A DNA stretch of 64,000 nt from NCBI GenBank assembly GCA_020152595.1, contig JAIGNY010003269.1, positions 96,001-160,000 of the forward strand, in the 5' to 3' direction. Positions 26,311 through 38,899 of the stretch are shown here, piece by piece. The stretch is from Chiridota heheva (lineage: Eukaryota > Echinodermata > Holothuroidea > Apodida > Chiridotidae). The translations under genes and the position numbers were made by a program. Positions within the stretch are counted from its first letter, which is position 1. Every line of letters starts with the position of its first letter. The notes beneath the pieces are model-generated. The model did not search any database. It was not told where the DNA came from and was given only the letters and a program-made list of their open reading frames with translations.

Positions 26311-26510
26311 CCCTAACCCCATCCTGAGCTGCCCTATCCTATCTTCCCTAAAACCCATCCTGAGCTGCCCTATCCCATCTTCCCCAACCCCCATCCTGAG
26401 CTGCCCTATCCTATCTTCCCCAAATCCCATCCTGAGCTGCCCTATCCTATCTTCCCCAAATCCCATCCTGAGCTGCCCTATTCCATCTTCCCCAACCCCC
26501 ATCTTCCTTC
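26311..26510. repeat. 36-bp tandem repeat
   Basis: CCTGAGCTGCCCTAT recurs at 26323, 26359, 26395, 26431 and 26467, exactly 36 bp apart. It directly adjoins the 17-bp array and shares its CCCCATCCT/CCCTAACC vocabulary, so it probably derives from it. The minus-strand frame encoding GEDRIGQLRMGF is repeat-driven. Confidence 0.88.
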
Positions 26511-28619
26511 CACTATCATGCATGTTCAAGCAAAACAACCAAGTATTCATTACACTAAGGAGTAACGCCTACCACAATACAGTCAGTGCCACTTCAAGTT
26601 CACATTGCTCAAACATACTCCCTCACAAGACATTCAAATAATGTGAAAATTCACTCGGTTAAATATTCTCAATGGCAAAATTCACCTCTAAAATCAATAA
26701 TGGTAGAAACGATGATAAATTACGAATGGTTCTTTGTGAGGCAGAAGAGATGCAAAGAGATGCAGTAATGTGACTCATTACCAGGGAGAATATGAGAGCT
26801 AAATAATGCAAACACATGACTGCCATAGTGTGTGTTTGTTACCTACGGGAGTTCACTTTAAATTATGTTGCACAAAGAGTAATGTTAAGAACTGTATTAA
26901 GAAGTGAATGCTAAAATGTCACACAGGGGTGTCAAAAGAAACTCAGGGCAAGGGGGGCAGAAAATCAAGCGAGGGCACTTTTTTGACAGCAATTGAGGGG
27001 CACCTTTCATATTTTTTTTAAAGAACTTTTGTGTTCTAAAAAGTGGGGGCATGTACCCCTTGGCCTGGTTCCTACACATATGGTTTGAGCATACACAAGA
27101 TTTGGGGGAAGCAAGGGGCACTTGCCCCCTTTTTTTGCCAAATATATACTTTTTGTATGGTGAATTTTTGTATCTTAGGCTGATTTTGTAATCACCTCCC
27201 CACCTCACCCCCCCCCCCCCCCTTCTACCTTCCGCCCCCGAACACACACACTTTTGACTTTCCCAACAACCTTCGGTAGGCAAATCTCACCTATGGGTTT
27301 GAGATTGGGTAGCCAGGACCAATGTTGGCAATTGCCCATTATTGTGAATAGGTAAAAGGCTTAGGCTTTTGAAAATTATCATTGGGGACCTTGCCTTCTA
27401 CCATCATGGCCCTCGGTGTCAGGTCCCTGGTCAATGACATACTTCAATTGTGTCAAATAAATACTAAATGTATGTTACATTTTGTTGTATTATGTAGAAT
27501 TTGTGAGTGAGTAGAGATATTTGTTTTCAAACTTCAAGAGTGACCTAGAATAATTTGATGTAACTTTCAAAAGGGCACTTCCTGCCCCAGTCCGCCCTAA
27601 CTTTAAAAAGGGCACCTCCTGCCCCCTTACTCTAGGGTAAGGTAAGGGAAAGTCACCCCTCTTGCTCCCGTGGTTCCAACATCACTGATGTCACATACAG
27701 TGTAAAGTTCATTCAAGCTTTTAATTAGTCTTTAAGGAAAATTCACAAAATTACTCATGTGAATATAAACCTAAAATTCTCAGAAAACATCACAAAGTTG
27801 AATTCAATTTTAAGGTCATTCCACAGCTTTTGCAATGATGATAAATTTGGCTACCTAGTGTTTACATATGGCAAAAGTGGCAATTAAATCCTTATTTTTT
27901 GAATTCATCCAATTCCCAACCTTCTAAATACTTTCTTTAAAGTAAACAAACAATCTTGTTTTCAATTTTACATGGCCTGCTACTGCTGTTGTGTTTTCTA
28001 AGCAAGTCATAAAAATAATAAAAAGCTCATTATCGATGCCAATAAAGTCACGCAATCACATCACTCCCACAGAAACATTGCCTAGATTTTCACTTGCCCA
28101 CTGTGATATCGTTGTAAACTAGTTTAAGTTGCCTAGCATTGCCCTAATGAAACCTTAATGAATTCTTAATGTGACCTCATGGTGACCTTAGATGTCACAC
28201 AGAGCTCTACTTATTTCTTGCAGGGAAATGTCCTTTTTAGAAGAATGACATCTCCCTGCTTCTTGGGATTCATATTTAACACAATTACTGTAGCGGAATA
28301 TTCAGGCTAATTCTTCAAATTGGTTAACTGGGACCGTGCCGCAATCAAATAATCAGATGACCTTAAAAAATTATTCTCCTTGTACTGTATTTGTTGACAT
28401 GCTCTGTAATGGTTTAAATAGTTTCTGTTTTTTGCAATAACATCATCAATTAGCTTTTATTAACATCAAATTATGTACCCACTACATATTTCCAAAACTT
28501 TAGGTTTTGAGAAATGTGAAGGCTTTGACATAGGATAACCAGAAAACCAAAATGTTTAGTGGTTCTGATGCATTCATTCATTGTTGTTTGATTTAGAGTT
28601 TTATACTAACTGGCATTGC
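26511..28619. other. No gene recognised; repeat debris
   Basis: Contains GGGGCACTTGCCCCC-like and other C/G-run phrases (26920-27290) that recur elsewhere in the window in different forms. The 128-codon minus frame at 27283-26897 overlaps this debris and is not supported. Confidence 0.45.
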
Positions 28620-29850
28620 ATATTATGAAATATGCTGAATAACATATATAACTAAGCCATGCCCACCATGCATATCAATAAAAAAGAACCTATTTGACGA
28701 CACTTGTATGACGCAAAACAGGCATACTGTTGCACATTCATCACTGTATTAAAAATTAACATAAAGCCTTATCTACATGACATCACTACCAAACCAATAG
28801 GTCGCATATACGGACCCTAATTCATCTGAGTACCACATATGTCATGTGTGCGATACAAGTTTTTTGGAGATTTTTAAATTAAGGTACAAATATTAGTGAT
28901 AGAACCTGTTGACTATATAAGCATGTTCACAATTACTGACAAATAACATGCAAGTATGATGCAAACAGACATATGATTGCAATGAATGTATAACTTTTTC
29001 AAGATTTTTTATATTCAGCCCCCCCCCCCCCCCACCCTAAACTTAGCAATATGCACCATGTCATGTATACTAATAATATTCAACAATTTTATACCATAAC
29101 TAAAAATATGAATATACCAAGTATGAATCAAAACTGACATGTACCAGTAGTTATTCAAATATGAGTATTTGAAGATTTTAACATTAAGCCCTGCCTATAC
29201 TCATTGGTATGTGTGACATCACCACCAAATGCAATAGGTCACATATACGGACCATGTGCTATCTGTGTACCTCATGACATGAATCCAGTTTATCATTCTT
29301 TAGATATTGTTTACAAGCTCTTTTTAACAAAATCATATTAAGCTCCGCCCATTATGTATGTTAATGGAATTCAATGTTTTTATAGATGAGCATGTATACA
29401 CCTGCTTACATCATAATTAAACCAAATATGAAACAAAACAGACATGTGGTTTCCAAAATATGAGCATTTGAAGATTTTTACATTAAACCCCACCTAATCA
29501 TTAATATGCATGACATCACCACCAAAACAATAGCGTACATCTACCAAAGTTCTTTTTACCAAAATCATATTAAGCCCTGCCCACAATGCATATTGATGAA
29601 TTTCAAAGTCTTTTTACCATGCACACATTAGCTGACATTATAATTATTAAATATGAAACAAAACAAAGACATGTGGTTTCTAAAATATGAGCATTTCAAG
29701 ATTTTTACATTAGGCCCACTTACTCATTATAATGCATGACATTAACACCAAACCAAAATGGCACATCTACAGATCATGGGCTATTTGTGTGCCACATGAA
29801 TCCAGTGTATTGTCCATGAGATATCTTGTTAACAAGCTTGCTGTTAACAC
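28620..29850. repeat. Long-period degenerate tandem repeat
   Basis: At least four related blocks at about 28750, 29175, 29475 and 29700. Each contains a TTTTTACATTAA-like box, a GCATGACATCACCACCAAA-like box and a CACATCTACGGACCATG-like box. Spacing is irregular (about 420, 300 and 225 bp). It ends in a CA microsatellite near 29848-29880. No coding. Confidence 0.6.
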
Positions 29851-30510
29851 ACACACACACACATAACACACACACACATACATACACTGTACACATGCCA
29901 TCATGACTGCATAGGTTCCCCATCAGTTGCAGGACTTATCTCCAAGTAAGACCATTATTAAAAAATTATTAAACACTGAAGCTTGACCCATAGGTCCATT
30001 TCCATATAATTATCACAACATGAATAGTTATCGAATCATTCGCCGATAGAGAAAAACATTTACGGAAAAGTGACATTTACATGTCAATCAACATATTTAC
30101 AATTTCTTCATCACAAATAGATAAAGGAAGGTTTAATGAACATAATTTGCCAGTGAATTTGAATACTAAAAATTCCTTCGCAATTATAGAAAATTTTGCA
30201 GGGGTCTATTCTGTGATCTTGAGAAAAAGGTAAGTTTCAATTGGATAATCTTTAAAGCATTTAGTTTCCATCTTCATGGGGTTATAAAGAAAATCAATAT
30301 ATCACTGATATTACGATATACACGTATGATTATTCAATCTCATTACAATTTTGTATGTGTTTTATTTTGTCGATCACAAAAAAATTGTTCTAAATTCGGA
30401 CTTCCGGTTTCACATTCCTTAACGAAACTTAACACGTTATATGTATATGAAGGAGGTTGTTCATCATAGGGCCTACATTTACCACACATAAACGCTTGGG
30501 CTTCGGCCGC

Positions 30511-31050
30511 TTAATTCGAAATACACTTTGGCAGTAAATAGCCATGACATTTCATGAGCTTCTCGTGGAAACTGCTGTAGATGTATAAATTGATCATCTT
30601 CATGTGGATCAAACTCGTTAAATAGGCTAACTGATCACAATACTGACATATGAATTTTGATGACCACTGTTTCTGAGGCTTAAGTGAAGTGTTGAACCTG
30701 GACATACTACTGTAGACTAAGTAACATTGAGTTGGTTATATATATCTGATCTTTGCTTCCTATTAAAACCCTCAACCTCAAATGACCAATCACAGTCACC
30801 ATCAGCACAAAAGCAAATTTTCCAGTATGGTAGCAAACACTGATGCATTTACGAATTAAATACTATGTTTATCAATGTTGTAGACTGGTGGAGCATCAAA
30901 TCTATTGTGTACTAAAATGACTATTTCTTTCAATGTTCTTATTTTGTTTCTGTACCAGTAATGCAGAATATTTGAGGCGCAGAGAAAGTGCATTGCTCGT
31001 AAGGCACGAGCGTGATGAGCTGTTGCTTCAAACTTCACTGACCTACCCAT
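30511..31050 (-). other. Two short minus-strand ORFs, unidentified
   Basis: A 64-codon frame (31050-30856, begins MGRSVKFEATAHHARALRAM) precedes a second 64-codon frame (30705-30511) containing a CQYCDQLAYL segment. The composition is less biased than nearby repeats, but there is no recognisable domain or convincing splice pair. May be chance or old exon remnants. Confidence 0.2.
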
Positions 31051-34000
31051 GCTTGTCCCACATGTGGAAAGAGACTTCCGGGCTTAAATCAGCCTATTCA
31101 GTCATCTAAGACAAACCCAATCACAGACTCATCATGTATAGCCATGGTCATCATCGCTGACGAACAACATCAACCAGTCATGCAAATAGAGACTCAACAA
31201 AAGATGCCTGGCTGCATCCCTGTACAATGTTATGTGTTAATTGTTGTGGTAATTTTCACTTCTCCTGTGACCTATATGTCTTAAAAAAAAAAAAATCCCC
31301 ATCAGACACTGGCTGCAGTCTTCGTTTACTCACTATTTCTACTATTTCTGCTATTTCACAAACAAGGTAGTGGTACTATAATTTACAGTACATTTTGGTA
31401 ACAATAACGTTTTGCTCATGGTAAGTAAAGCACTTGTACTGCCAGGGTATTAAACTGTATATCTGGTTAATATTAAATTCAACAAGTATTCCATTTCACA
31501 GTGTTAGTTTATGTGTCCCACTTGCAATTTTGTGTTGCTAACTCATGATCAAAGAGCTTCCACACATGATGCAATCTGCTGCATTTACTTTCTTGTCACC
31601 TTTTATTCACTTTATAAATTAAAATATTGAAAGGTTACTTGGTGCTGCTGAGAGTTGCAGTCTCATCATTGTCTTCCTGCTGTTACTGTTGCAATAATTT
31701 ATGTTTAATTGTCCATATTTTAAGCTCCATATTAAGCATTTTTTATATAAATTGGAATTTTGATATCAAGTTATTTTTATTTCATTAGGTTTAAGTAGGT
31801 TATTGTATATGCATGTTTTACAATGTAACATGTACGTATGTAACATTGCATTATCTGTCTGTCTCATCTGTTTTGTCTTTTGTTTTTGTAAAACTGTGTT
31901 TTTTGTGCCAAAATCCCAAAATTGAGCTCAGGCTCAGTTTTCCTGAAAACAGTCTGTGGTCCAAGTTGCAAGCTTTATGTAAAATTCAAAAGATATATAG
32001 GGCCTATAGATTATATTTTTGCTTTGTAGAAGAATGTTTATGTATTACATTTTCATTCTTAGACCAGTAGTATGACTCGAGCCATGGAATATTTTTGTTT
32101 TATAAGATGCTTTAAAAATATAGAGGTCTCAGATGACTGACTGTTTAAATGTGCATACCAAATATATCATATATAACCAATTTCTTTTCTTTCTTTTCTT
32201 CACAGAAAACATTAGCAGTGCACGATGCAAAATCTTGTTTCTTTATAATAAAGAACTTGAATACAATTTTGTGACATGCCCTCCCAGAGTTAAGTTCCTG
32301 CATCAAAACCCATGCAAGGACAGAGTCAACAATATACAGTGTGGATAAAGTGTACCTCCTTCAGTAATAGAGATTTTCTTCCAAAAAGCTTGAAATGTGC
32401 ATTTCCGGATCATATAACCTGCTATGCAGCAGTCAAGATGGCTGTTAGCTGTTCCAACTGATAATTTGTTCATTCAATTCTGCCAGAACTGTAACAAGTA
32501 CTGAAGAGAAAGATTCATCTGGTAAAATAACATTACAGGAGTTAGTGCTGTATTTAGTATGATGTATTTCACACACTCGTCGATGCCCATTCCATGAAGT
32601 ATTTTGATGAGGTACAGTACAGCAGTCTTTTCGAGAGTAAATTTTTAAATGGCAGATTTTTTTTCTGTATATCTAACTTTATTTGTAAATAGACATGAAC
32701 TTATCATTTGATGGTTTGTGATAAATATTAAGTTTCCAGAGCTCATTTTGAAAAAATGGCATTCAGTTTTCATCTTAATGTATCGATAAAGCTCATTTTC
32801 TTGATAAAAAATCTGTAATTGAGAGTTGAGGTTGTCAGTTGAACAGGTTGTGGGTAGTTTGGTGTATATTTCATTAAATTATTGTGATGTACAGCAGGCC
32901 CTATGCATAATAGAATGATAAGCCATTGTTGAGTAGCAATTTCCACGAGTGAAGTGTGACATTTCCTTTACAACTCATTATATTCATTTGTTGCATTATC
33001 AATTCTCCTTCCTGAAATTTAGAATAATAAGTTATGCTGCAGGATCGTGTTTGTATAAGAGGAAGCTTAAGTCCATTGTGTTGGATTTTAAAACATTTTC
33101 CTGTATCTCCCCTTTCTTTAAATAATGAACTTATTGTAACCAGTGTTTTTGTCTTGTATATTTCAACTTCAGATGAAAAAATTACCCCAACGACAACAAT
33201 AATAATAACAATAATAAATGAAAATTGTTGCAGGAAGTTTTTTGTTGTTGTATATTTCAACTTCAAATGAAAAAAATTACCCCTTATTGATCAAATTAAA
33301 TGTCAAATTAATCACCTCATCTAAGAAGTCTTGACACAAAGATATAACTATTTCCATTTTTTAGAAACCTTCAGAAGATAATTAAACAGACTGTTTTTCA
33401 TTGTACACTTTTGTTTTTGCTTTTCCCTATATATGTTTTAGAGTACATGTACTCTTTAAATATTGTACCTCATGTTTCATTGTTGCATGAGTGACACATC
33501 ATGGAAGAGAGGGTATGACAGTGACCATGTCAGCCAAAGTCAACATTTCTAAATTGCTCAGAGCTTTAAATTACTCCAGATGACTGCGATTAAACAGATT
33601 TTGCCAGAATTTTCGTCAGTGGGGAAATCAAGCAAAACGAATGCTTTGATGGGACATGGAACAAGAGATACCATAGGCGTTAGGGGTTCCCCACTTATTG
33701 AGAAATAACATTGTCACTCTGGGCTTTCTCCATGTCCACAGTCCCATGGACCCTCTATGTAGTGGAAATGAATGTCAAAGTCACACTTCAACCCTCCGCC
33801 CCACCCGTCCACCTCCCACACTGCCCTCCCAGTTTTTAATAGTATGACACATGGGAGCAGAGAAATGATCAACTCCCCTTTCTTTTCTTTTCTGTTCAAG
33901 AAATCATGAATACTCCACTGGTATTATCAGATACTATCCAAAGAGACAAAAGTTGTGGCATGATACCTTTTTCAAGACCCCGAAGAAAAAAAAAATTAAT

Positions 34001-34121
34001 AACAACAACAACAATAATAATAATAATAATTCATGCAATTGCCCTTCTAGATTTCCCTGCCGACAATTCTCCACATATCATTTGTCCAGAACCGTACTTC
34101 ATCGTCGAAAAAAAAGAGTGT
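31051..34121. other. No gene recognised
   Basis: AT-rich. A 36-bp phrase TATTTCAACTTCAAATGAAA appears twice (about 33157 and 33249). AAC/AAT microsatellite at about 33995-34030. ORFs of 60-120 codons (e.g. 33266-32901 minus) carry no recognisable domain. Confidence 0.45.
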
Positions 34122-34129
34122 GTGTGGTC

Positions 34130-35169
34130 TAGAGCTGTGACCGTTTAGCGTGTACTCGCTACACGCTCGCAAATCTTGTAAACGTTTACTAAATACTTCA
34201 TTGCGAGTAATCGTTTTTCATACATAGGCCTAGGCCTAGTGTCTTGCCGTTGAAAATCAATATTCATGATTCAAATCACACACACATTCGGCTGACAAAA
34301 TTCCAATCAATGATTTTTTACAAACTGTAAACCCGATTAGCATAATCTTTTTTAATTGTGCGAATCACAAATGCGCAGTAATCACCAATGAATGGGGATA
34401 TTATGCACTTTGATTTCGCCGAAAACTGAGTAATTTAACTTGTAAAATGCACCGCGAATGTGCAGCAGTAAACAGTGAAGTTAACAATAGGCCTAACGTT
34501 AGGCCATAAGGCTTTAAATCCCATGCAATCAAGGCCCGTTTCATCGACCAAAAAAACACTTGAATCGTGACAATCAGTACATTTACATGTAAATATTACC
34601 TGATGAGTCAAATAAATTTTGCAAGAAAGAAAAAATATTGCATAATGAATAAACAGAAAAAGGTTTTAACAAAGCTGAAATTCTGCATGCTTCGCAAAGA
34701 AGGCGGCCATTTTTTCGAGAGGACTAATATTTCAGAACTTCCTGGCGGTGGTGGCGTAGTTTTGATGAGTTTTACGGCGAGGTATATCATAGGCCTCAGT
34801 ATGCAAGATTTTCACAGAACTTTGAAAGCCGTAGCGAATAGGACAAACAAGTTACGCGATGTTGAGTTTAAATGACATTGAAAGGAAGTTATCTGTTCTT
34901 TCTAAACTGAATTTCCATGCATATTTTCCATAAAAATAATTATTTGTACTGTAGAAGTAAACTTTTTACGATTTGGAAAGCAAAACTCAGCGTCTATTTG
35001 GGCAATGCAGTCAGTACTTTTGCTATACTAGTTGCGCGATTTTTTTACTTTTGCCTTGTAATTTTAATGTATTTCCGAAAATTACGGTACTAAACTCGTG
35101 TACACGATACACGCTCGCTTTTTTTGGCATGTACACGTTTACTAAAATCCCTAAACGTTCACAGCTCTA
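34130..35169. mobile_element. Non-autonomous hAT-like DNA transposon
   Basis: It is flanked by a perfect 8-bp duplication, GTGTGGTC, at 34122-34129 and 35170-35177. The terminal inverted repeats begin TAGAGCTGTGA then A or C, CGTTTAG: about 20 bp with one mismatch. TAGNG ends plus 8-bp duplications are the hAT signature. Subterminal ACACGCTCGC and GTAAACGT motifs occur near both ends and could be transposase binding sites. There is a 102-codon open frame at 34567-34875 of unknown meaning, but no hAT transposase domain is seen, so mobility would depend on an enzyme supplied elsewhere. Confidence 0.8.
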
Positions 35170-35177
35170 GTGTGGTC

Positions 35178-38100
35178 GGGGAAGGGGAGTTCAGAGTGGT
35201 ATGACACTTTTCCAACCTTATATAATTTGTTTAAAATTCCCCCAGAAATTACAGCCATGTATGTAACCAATATGTGGAACAGCATTTTGTTGATAATAGA
35301 TCAATTATTTGGAATAGTTTGATTGGGGTCAAATTTTATGCAGGAAACGACAGTGAAGTCCTGAAATAAATTTATCTGCCCAGTTCTTTGACCTTTTCTG
35401 TTCTTCCATCCCCAATACCTTTCTAGACGAATTCACCTCCTCCCTCTCCTCTGCACAAGTATCCTCTCCTGCGTAAACTCAATACATAACCACTGCAACC
35501 GTTTGATGCAATGGGATTTCCCACTAGGGATTCCCCTGTCACTCATGAATATTCATAATATATGTAAGCGTATCAAACATCCAAGATGGCAGCCAGTTAG
35601 TGAAAATCTTGTGTTTGAGAATTGCGATGCAAACGTTACAGTAGTGCCCGTCTTCATATATCTTACTGAATATGATTCACTCGATCTGAGAGTTGGGATA
35701 GTTTACCACAAGTATGGGTAACTTTTGGTTTTGTTTATTTTAGAATTGCATTAAACGGCCTATTTTTATTGTTTTCATGAGATGAACAGTGTCAGACCCT
35801 TGCTGAAAATGTAGGTCATTTCTTAAGTTGAAATGCCTCGAAGTGAAAAAGAAACAGGTTGCCGTATAGTTTAAAAAATGCTCTTTCTACTTTGGGATAT
35901 TGTTTGCCTTGATTCCTTTAAAACTGCGAGAAAATTGGGCAAAACATGCATGGGCAGTGAATTCCAATTTTGCCGCTGGATTCCAATTTATATGACGTCA
36001 TTATGTTTAAAGATTTGAGGTCAAGTGAGGTCAGTCCTCCGACTGTTATGCTATTACCATCGGAACCAAAAAAGGAAAATAAAATGAATCTGTTTTTTGC
36101 TTGTTAATTACAAAACAAGCTGCTCACTATATTTTGCAACTGAAATCTTCTCCCCACTGTGTATGTCAGCCCAGTGGTGACATGGCATACTGTAGGTAGA
36201 CTTTTTTTGCAGAGGGGCAAAACCATAAAATAAATTCTGAATGCAAGCTACCCTCCTCCATTACCCAAAATTATTCGGAAATTATTAGGGAAAAGTTACA
36301 TATTTTCAGTAAAAACTTTGATAAATTTTTGAGGGAAAACTTGGGGATATTTTGGAGAAAAATAGAAAATAGAAAAAAAATATTCATTGATTTTGTAGAA
36401 AAAGTCAGATACTTTTAGGCAAAAACTTCAGACATCTTAAAGAACAAGTCAGACATTTTGAGGAAAAACTTTGGAAATTTTGAAGAAAAATTAGGAAACT
36501 TGGTAACCAAATATAGAAATTAGGTTTTCGCAAAAAATTTATGTGGCTGGTACAACTAAATTCTAAAAAGACCGATTGCTTTGGATTACTAAAAAACATA
36601 CCAAGTTTGTATTTAGCAAATTAGAATCTGCACAAATTGGGGAGTTTGGGGAAATTTCCAGCCTTTGAAGGGGGTGATTTTCCTCCCTGACCCCCTTTAG
36701 CTATGCTCCTGTTTCAGCCACTCATGCATGTAGTTGCCTTCCACAGAGTTGGAATTAATTATAAAATTTCACATGCTTCTGAATAAAAGTGTCAAAAATC
36801 TTCTTACAAAAAATGGTGACAGAAATTATTTTAATGTAGTGAATACATTTTTATATACTTCCCTCTTTTGCAATTTAATGTACTTTTCATTACACAATTA
36901 GTTACATGGGAGTGTTTTTAAAGCACATATTTACCACATACGTTGTTGTTTACTCAAGAAATCTACAACATATATATATAATGATTTTCTTTTCTTCCCG
37001 TGAATTACCGATTTTCCCGCAGTTATAACCTCCAGAATATAAGTTTTTTCCTGCTCCAGCCCTCAGCAACAACTGTTTCATGCCTCAATACTAATATATT
37101 AATCACTGTAATTAATTCTTGGAAAGCATAAGGCATGTAGCCAAGGAAAAACATGCCCTCCCCTGTCCCTAGCCCCCTTGCCCGCTCAGGACCACCCACA
37201 AAAACATTTGTGCAAAATATGAAGAATTAGGGCATTAATCACTCTTAACTCTAAAATGAGAAAGTTTTCAACATTTCAATGTTTACCTAAATTTACTCCC
37301 AAACAGGCCCCAAATTGCTAGTTTTTGCTACATGCCTGGATATGACAGAAGCATGGTTCTAGCTACGGTGGGCGGCGCTGGGCGGGGCCGCCCAGGACTC
37401 GCAATTCCCGCCCACCACTTGGCTCTAAGATTCACTCTTCCGCCCAGCACTCAAAAGTTCAATTCAGTTAAATGATTAAGTGTTAAAAAAATCTTTTAAT
37501 CTCACTCTATTTATGTCATCCGCTGATTTATACACATAACATAACATACATTACGCACATTAAATTCCCATCAAAACAACTGAACTATAGGAATTTAACG
37601 CAATTGAATGTACTGTACATATTATCATAAAATCACCCATACACGAAGCTCTTAGCATAAACATACGTACATGCACACGCGAATCTTTCATGTGGCACCT
37701 GAAACCATGAAAGAATTATATTGATTTAACTGAACACATTCTTGGAAATGAACAGGCATGTACCTGTAGCCAAGGGAAAGAATGTCCCCCTCCCATCCAC
37801 TCACGAAACAATTTTGGAAACATGAAAAATTTGAGGAAATATGCGTATGGTTAGCCATTAAAGAATCATGTTTTGAACAATCTGTCAATTCTGTGTCCAC
37901 CTAATTGTTCCCCCAAATCAGAGGTTGTGTTAGAATTTTTTGTCTGGCGTAATTGTTTACGACAAGCCCTTGATTTTCGGCGTATTTTGTAATTTTGCCA
38001 TCGTATGTACAGGGCACTGCATAATGTACAGGGCACTGTGGGCTAGCAAAGCTTCCAAGTATTGTTAACACACACATACTGTACTTGTGTATGTGTAGGC

Positions 38101-38466
38101 CTGCCTCACTAAAGTGAATGAAAATTGCGCTTAAGATACCAAAAACCTTTAAAAAATAGGACTATTATTATCATAAAAAATATTAAGAAAAAGTTCTTAC
38201 CCAATCCTTGTATAATGCCAACTTTGACCAATTGTCAACGATAATATACTATTGAGATCTCGAACACGCCTACTTCTTTACAGTATAGTAACTTGACTTG
38301 CAGATTGTGATCAATTCACAGATACACGATCAACACAATACAGGAGAAAAGTAGATTCCTAGCTAGTAGCTAATAATATCATTGACAATTGAAAGCCTGC
38401 ATTCAAAACAACATCAAAACGTTCACATACAGTGTACAGTACATATATATACTGACTATACACAGT
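35178..38466. other. No gene recognised
   Basis: Includes the AT-rich tandem stretch at 36280-36500 and a GC-rich GGGCGGCGCTGGGCGGGG phrase at about 37370. Longest frames are 64-72 codons, unrecognised. Confidence 0.45.
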
Positions 38467-38471
38467 CTTAG

Positions 38472-38894
38472 CAGACCCCTAGCTTTGCTGTTTCACAGGG
38501 GCGGCCCCCCTTCCTCTCTGTGGGCCCGCCCTGCCCCCCTGGGGATTTGCCCTGCCACTTTGGGGTCTGCCCTGCCCCTCTTGAGAGAAAAAATATTTTT
38601 AAAAAATTATATTTAAAAAAAAAAAAGATCATAATAATCTGAATTAGCCTTATAAATAAAATACTTTACATGGATACAGAACCCAGAATGATAGACTGTT
38701 CCTTATCAGTCAGAATAGCTTCATTCTCAGATGTATGATTATAGCTAAAATCCCAAAGCTTTTTCACTAGGGGATTGAGCCTTAAGGGTGCCCCTGGACT
38801 CCAGGCCGAAAAGACGTAGCATTTCACACGCGCATTAATGTGCCCTTCAACAAGTCTAGCACCCTGCCTCTTTCTAAATCAAGCTAGGGGTCTG
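38472..38894. mobile_element. TIR element with CTTAG target duplication
   Basis: Ends are CAGACCCCTAGCTT and its reverse complement AAGCTAGGGGTCTG. They are flanked by CTTAG on both sides (38467-38471 and 38895-38899). At 423 bp with no transposase it is a MITE-like non-autonomous copy. Its right third is closely similar in inverted orientation to 55795-55920. The superfamily is not determined; a 5-bp duplication is not diagnostic. Confidence 0.65.
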
Positions 38895-38899
38895 CTTAG

